Assembly: GCF_003634705.1 (NCBI RefSeq)
Contig: NZ_RBWU01000002.1
Coordinates: 868,001 to 932,000, forward strand
Reading direction: 5' to 3'
Source: Actinomadura pelletieri DSM 43383
GTDB lineage: Bacteria > Actinomycetota > Actinomycetes > Streptosporangiales > Streptosporangiaceae
Length of the DNA stretch: 64,000 nucleotides
The translations under genes and the position numbers were made by a program. The notes below the pieces were generated by a model that was not told the origin of the DNA, searched no databases, and was given only the letters and a program-made list of their open reading frames with translations. Of the stretch, positions 60,946-64,000 are shown one piece after another; positions within the stretch are counted from its first letter, which is position 1, and the number at the start of each line of letters is the position of its first letter.

Positions 60946-61548
60946 ATGCCCCGCACCGGACGACCGCGTTCCTTCGACGACGACCAGGTCATCGCCGGGG
61001 CCCTCGAGCTGTTCTGGCGCCGGGGCTACGCGGCCACCTCGCTACGGGACCTCAAGGACGAACTCGGCGTCCTCCCGGGCAGCCTCTACGCCGCCTACGG
61101 CGACAAGCACGGCCTGTTCCTGCGCGCACTGGAGCGCTACGTCGACGCCGCCCGGGAGCAGGCGACCGGACTCTCCGGCGACGATGCCGCGCTGCCCCGC
61201 ATCCGGGCGCTCCTCCTGAGCGTTCTCCAAGCCGCACAGGAAACCCCCGGACGCGGCTGCATGCTCGGCAACACCGCCGCCGAACTGCTCCCCGAGGACG
61301 AGACCGCGGGCCGTCTGGTGAACGCCGGCTTCGGCGCCCTGGAATCCGGCCTGGAACAGACCCTGCGGGCCGCGCAGCGATCAGGCGAGGTGCGTCCGGA
61401 CATCGACTGCGGCGCCCAGGCACGCCTTCTCCTCGCCCTCATGCAGGGACTCCACGTCGTCGCCCGAACCGAACCCGACCCCGACCGCCTCACCGACGCC
61501 ATAGACGCCGCCCTGGCCCCCCTGACCCACCACCCCGAATCCGACTAG
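60946..61548 (+). CDS. TetR-family transcriptional regulator
   Basis: The protein has 200 residues from ATG 60946. The HTH reads GALELFWRRGYAATSLRDLK, then DELGVLPGSLYAAYGDKHGL. The C-terminal domain (GRGCMLGNTAAELLPEDETA) is of the TetR_C_16/AcrR-like type with a Cys, as in redox or electrophile sensors. It almost certainly binds the TTCTTGA-N8-TCAAGAA sites in the gap and controls the DHFR-like gene and itself. Confidence 0.92.
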   Translation: MPRTGRPRSFDDDQVIAGALELFWRRGYAATSLRDLKDELGVLPGSLYAAYGDKHGLFLRALERYVDAAREQATGLSGDDAALPRIRALLLSVLQAAQETPGRGCMLGNTAAELLPEDETAGRLVNAGFGALESGLEQTLRAAQRSGEVRPDIDCGAQARLLLALMQGLHVVARTEPDPDRLTDAIDAALAPLTHHPESD

Positions 61549-61563
61549 CCTCGATCAGGCGAT

Positions 61564-63207
61564 TCACTCACCCGCCGCGGTCTCCGCGCCGCTGCTGATG
61601 GTGCTGATGCGGTCATCGAGGTCGAAGAGAACCGCCAGACGGGACGAGTCCTCCCCCTCCTGGCGTCGCCCCTGAATCCGGGCGGGCGAGTGCTCCACGA
61701 TCCTCGCGTTGTCGCGGTTCAGAATGGCACTGACCTCCGGGTGCTCTTTCGCCCGTTCGATGGGGCATCGGACGGTGACGCGGTGACCACCGGCGGACTC
61801 CACGACGATGACGGCGGGGGATTCGGCGACCTCGAACCCGTGGTGCCGCATGAAACCGCGGACGACACGGAGTTGCTCATGCGGCCAGACCTCGGCCGCC
61901 TGCATGAGGAGGCGGGACGCGGCCAGACGATCGAACCGCGCGGTCGGCACACTCGGATCGTCCGTGGCCAGGGCAAGACGGCCCTTGCCCTCGTTGACGG
62001 TGACGAAACTGACGCCCTTGGCGCCGATCAGCGTGGCGGCGGCGAGGGCCATGGTGGTCGCGCCCTCGGCGGGATGGTTGAACCGGGAGAAGTCGAGGTG
62101 GCCCTTCATCAGCTCGGGGATCTGGTGGCGTTCGCCGAACTCCCGAATGGTGCGCAGCTCCGCCAACGCGGGCGAGTCCTGCTCCCAACTCGGGTTGTCC
62201 CACGTCCACAACCACGTCTGGGAAAGGTTCGAGAAGCTGCCCAGGACGGTGAGCCCGCCCAGCGTGCGACCGTCCAGAGTCAGGGTCGCTTCCTGCGGAT
62301 CCCATTCCACATGGCTCTGCTCGAACGCATCGTTGAACACGTCCTGCTGCTGGATGGACGCCGCCGCGACCTCACTCGCGAACGCCTCGAACGTCGGGCT
62401 GTAGAACCTCGGCCCCTCCGAGTACTCGGCCCAGAACCGGGCCTCGCGGTGCCGGCCCGCGTTCGCGTAGATACCGCTGAGCCTGCGTGCGGCCTTCTCG
62501 TTGCCGACCTCCAAGACCGCCCTGCGCAACCAGGCGACGCCCTCGTTCACCTTCTGCTGCGACAGATACACGTTCGCGACGGCGTTGGCCGCGTTCGGAT
62601 GCCGAAGCTCCGCCGCGCGGCGCCATGCCTCGATGCTCTTCTCGGGCTCGTCCCGGTCCCGCCAGACGAAACCGAGGTTGTAGGCGGCGATGGCGTTACC
62701 GAGATCGGCCGCCTTCCCGTACCACTCGGCGGCGGCGACGAGATCGCCCTTCCCCCCGTCGTCGTAGATCGCTCCAAGGTTCGAGGCCGCCTTGGCGTCG
62801 GAGTCCAGTTCCCAGGCGCGCATGAAACAGTGCTTCGCCTCGTCCACGGCCCCTCGACCGCGCAGCAGCGCACCGAGGTTGAGGTAACCGCCCGCGTCTC
62901 CCCCCTCGGCGGCCCGCCGATACCAGCGCTCGGCCTCCTTCAGATCCCCGCGCGTCTCCTCCGCATAACCGACCTCGAAGGCACTCTCCGGCACCCCCTG
63001 TTCCGCCCCGCGCCGGTACCACTCCACGGCCCCGGCCTTGTCACCCCCGCCCAGCAACAGCCCGGCCAACTCATGGGCGGCGACCGCGTGCCCCTTCTCG
63101 AACGCCTCCCGAAAGCACCGCTCCGCCTCCGCCACATCACCCCCGCGCTGAGCCCGAAGCCCCTGCTCATGCAGATCGATCGCCTCCGGGTGTCCGGCGC
63201 CGCTCAT
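61564..63207 (-). CDS. Sel1/TPR-repeat protein with C-terminal DUF6882-like domain
   Basis: The protein has 547 residues. Residues about 10-250 are Sel1-like repeats (AVEWYRRGAEQGVPESAFEV, AERWYRRAAEGGDAGGYLNL, AAEWYGKAADLGNAIAAYNL), a solenoid for protein contacts. From about 275 on comes a separate domain with FSNLSQTWLWTWDNPSWEQD and AAATLIGAKGVSFV, resembling DUF6882 (recalled). The C-terminus carries about 50 polar residues. Intracellular; no signal peptide. Function unknown; such proteins occur as accessory genes near toxins and regulators. It converges with the TetR gene. Confidence 0.7.
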   Translation of the reverse strand: MSGAGHPEAIDLHEQGLRAQRGGDVAEAERCFREAFEKGHAVAAHELAGLLLGGGDKAGAVEWYRRGAEQGVPESAFEVGYAEETRGDLKEAERWYRRAAEGGDAGGYLNLGALLRGRGAVDEAKHCFMRAWELDSDAKAASNLGAIYDDGGKGDLVAAAEWYGKAADLGNAIAAYNLGFVWRDRDEPEKSIEAWRRAAELRHPNAANAVANVYLSQQKVNEGVAWLRRAVLEVGNEKAARRLSGIYANAGRHREARFWAEYSEGPRFYSPTFEAFASEVAAASIQQQDVFNDAFEQSHVEWDPQEATLTLDGRTLGGLTVLGSFSNLSQTWLWTWDNPSWEQDSPALAELRTIREFGERHQIPELMKGHLDFSRFNHPAEGATTMALAAATLIGAKGVSFVTVNEGKGRLALATDDPSVPTARFDRLAASRLLMQAAEVWPHEQLRVVRGFMRHHGFEVAESPAVIVVESAGGHRVTVRCPIERAKEHPEVSAILNRDNARIVEHSPARIQGRRQEGEDSSRLAVLFDLDDRISTISSGAETAAGE

Positions 63208-63621
63208 GAAGTCCCTCCTCGTGGTTTCCGACCGGTCCTAGGAAAGGACGCAGAGAAACGATCACCGGTTCGTTCACCGGGCCGATCGGTCCGTGGTCGG
63301 CTCCGACACGAAGCGGGCCCGCCGGACCGCCGGAGATGACCATCGGTGTGCCGCGGGCCGGCAGCTGCACGGTGGCCCGATCGCGCAAAGAGCGTAGAGC
63401 GGCTGCGGAACCTCACGAGCTTGGTCATTACTCCACCGGTAGAACGTGGTCTTGGGAGAGCCGGAGCGGGGGCTTGAAGGGGATGCCCGCGAACCGCGGC
63501 GGGCGGACGGCTCGTCGTTGACATTGCGCGGGAGAAGCGGCCGCCGCGGGCCGGTATGCAGGCTGTGCGCGCACGAGCGGGCGCAGCGGCGACCGGGCGC
63601 AGCGGCGACCGGGCGCGTCCG
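63208..63621. other. Intergenic stretch without a convincing gene
   Basis: These 414 bp lie upstream of the Sel1 gene and downstream of the partial gene at the right edge. A tandem GACCGGGCGCAGCG motif (twice near 63590-63612) is the only repetition noted. I see no RNA gene or operator. Confidence 0.35.
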
Positions 63622-64000
63622 TCAGGCCGTTTCCGTTGTCGGGGTGGTCACCCGGGTCAGGTCGGCGAGTGCCTCTGAGATGAGCGCCGGGTTGAGGTCG
63701 CCGGGGACGTGCGCGGCGGGTCGTTGATCGGTGTAGCGGTCGGGGTGAACGGCGAAACGGACGTCTTTGAAGGTTTGATCCCTCATCTCGTCGGGCGCGC
63801 CGATGGTGATGCCGTAGTCGTAGGTGACGACCAGGTGCAGGTCGGGGGCGACGTGGCGGGAGATCCACCACTCGATGCCCGCGTCCATCGGTCCACCGCG
63901 CTCCCAGCCGCGCCGGACGAGGCCGAGAATGTCACCGATCGGGACGCTCCGGCCCTCGAAACGGGTCAGGCGGCCGGTTTCGCGTTCCTTGTCGGTGAGC
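63622..64000 (-). CDS. Hypothetical protein, C-terminal part (cut by window end)
   Basis: The frame is open from the last full codon of the window to the TGA at 63622-63624 and gives 125 residues. An internal ATG at 63888 exists, but the sequence upstream of it (RETGRLTRFEGRSVPIGDIL) is also coding-like, so the true start lies beyond the window. The visible part has an aromatic segment, MDAGIEWWISRHVAPDLHLV, and YDYGITIGAPDEMRDQ, and no membrane helix. I do not recognise the family. Confidence 0.55.
   Translation of the reverse strand, partial: LTDKERETGRLTRFEGRSVPIGDILGLVRRGWERGGPMDAGIEWWISRHVAPDLHLVVTYDYGITIGAPDEMRDQTFKDVRFAVHPDRYTDQRPAAHVPGDLNPALISEALADLTRVTTPTTETA

Noticed and set aside
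63400..63480. A tRNA-like segment near the right end.
   Set aside because: A GGTAGAAC stretch recalls a D-arm, but no acceptor or T-arm pairing could be built around it.

Overview
The window is 64 kb of very GC-rich chromosome with strong third-position GC bias, GTG and TTG starts, and many GTGA/ATGA stop-start overlaps. Its gene families are typical of a sporulating, soil-type actinomycete: geosmin synthase, Family 2B encapsulins, DUF2637/SpdB, LLM F420-type oxidoreductase, KstR-like TetR, DUF4360 and large SpvB/RHS proteins. I favour a Streptosporangiales member such as Actinomadura, but the sequence alone does not fix the genus. I see no rRNA, convincing tRNA, CRISPR array, transposase or phage structural gene.

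Left end (1-5.6 kb): a decayed tandem array of HTH-TPR regulators, with one intact copy, one headless copy, one cut by the window edge and at least one C-terminal scrap. It also holds a GntR gene broken by an amber codon and an intact small coupled downstream gene plus a remnant of it. Next come a divergent MarR/tautomerase pair around a perfect palindrome and an orphan excisionase-like HTH protein. 5.7-15.3 kb: methyltransferase, a divergent PucR regulator and D-amino-acid-oxidase-like flavoenzyme, DUF2637 protein, hemerythrin, lpdA, a membrane coiled-coil protein, an MHS-type transporter and a small orphan.

15.5-19.5 kb is the first highlight: a compact operon of two different Family 2B encapsulin shell proteins, each with a cyclic-nucleotide-binding-like insert, followed by a polyprenyl synthase that is the expected cargo. 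The shell genes overlap by 4 bp and the cargo gene follows after 25 bp. A foldable leader precedes the operon. Geosmin synthase lies 12 kb further on (31.9-34.0 kb).

20-31 kb: a secreted beta-propeller, a three-gene sugar-type ABC importer with every junction ATGA-coupled, an IclR regulator, an LLM oxidoreductase, galT, a propeller protein and an autoregulated LacI regulator. This reads as a carbohydrate uptake and use neighbourhood. 34-41 kb: a Cgl0159-like aldolase-fold protein, a three-subunit PaoABC-type molybdenum hydroxylase operon, a STAS protein, a SatP/YaaH-type transporter, a 61-aa C2H2 zinc-finger protein and a two-copy repeat of about 153 bp. 41-47 kb: HsaB-like flavin reductase and HsaA-like monooxygenase flanking a TetR-MmpL pair and a quinone oxidoreductase.

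47-56 kb is the second highlight: a 2,924-aa secreted SpvB/TcdB/RHS protein on the minus strand. It ends in a small domain resembling EF-Tu-directed ADP-ribosyltransferase toxins and is ATGA-coupled to a 120-aa putative immunity protein. That protein looks like a mimic of EF-Tu domain 3. The right end (56.6-64 kb) carries a KstR-like TetR, secreted and membrane proteins, a DUF4360 protein with a good promoter, a TetR/DHFR-like divergent pair with two strong operators, a Sel1/TPR protein and a gene cut by the window edge. Functions are read from sequence motifs and remembered family features; no database search was run.
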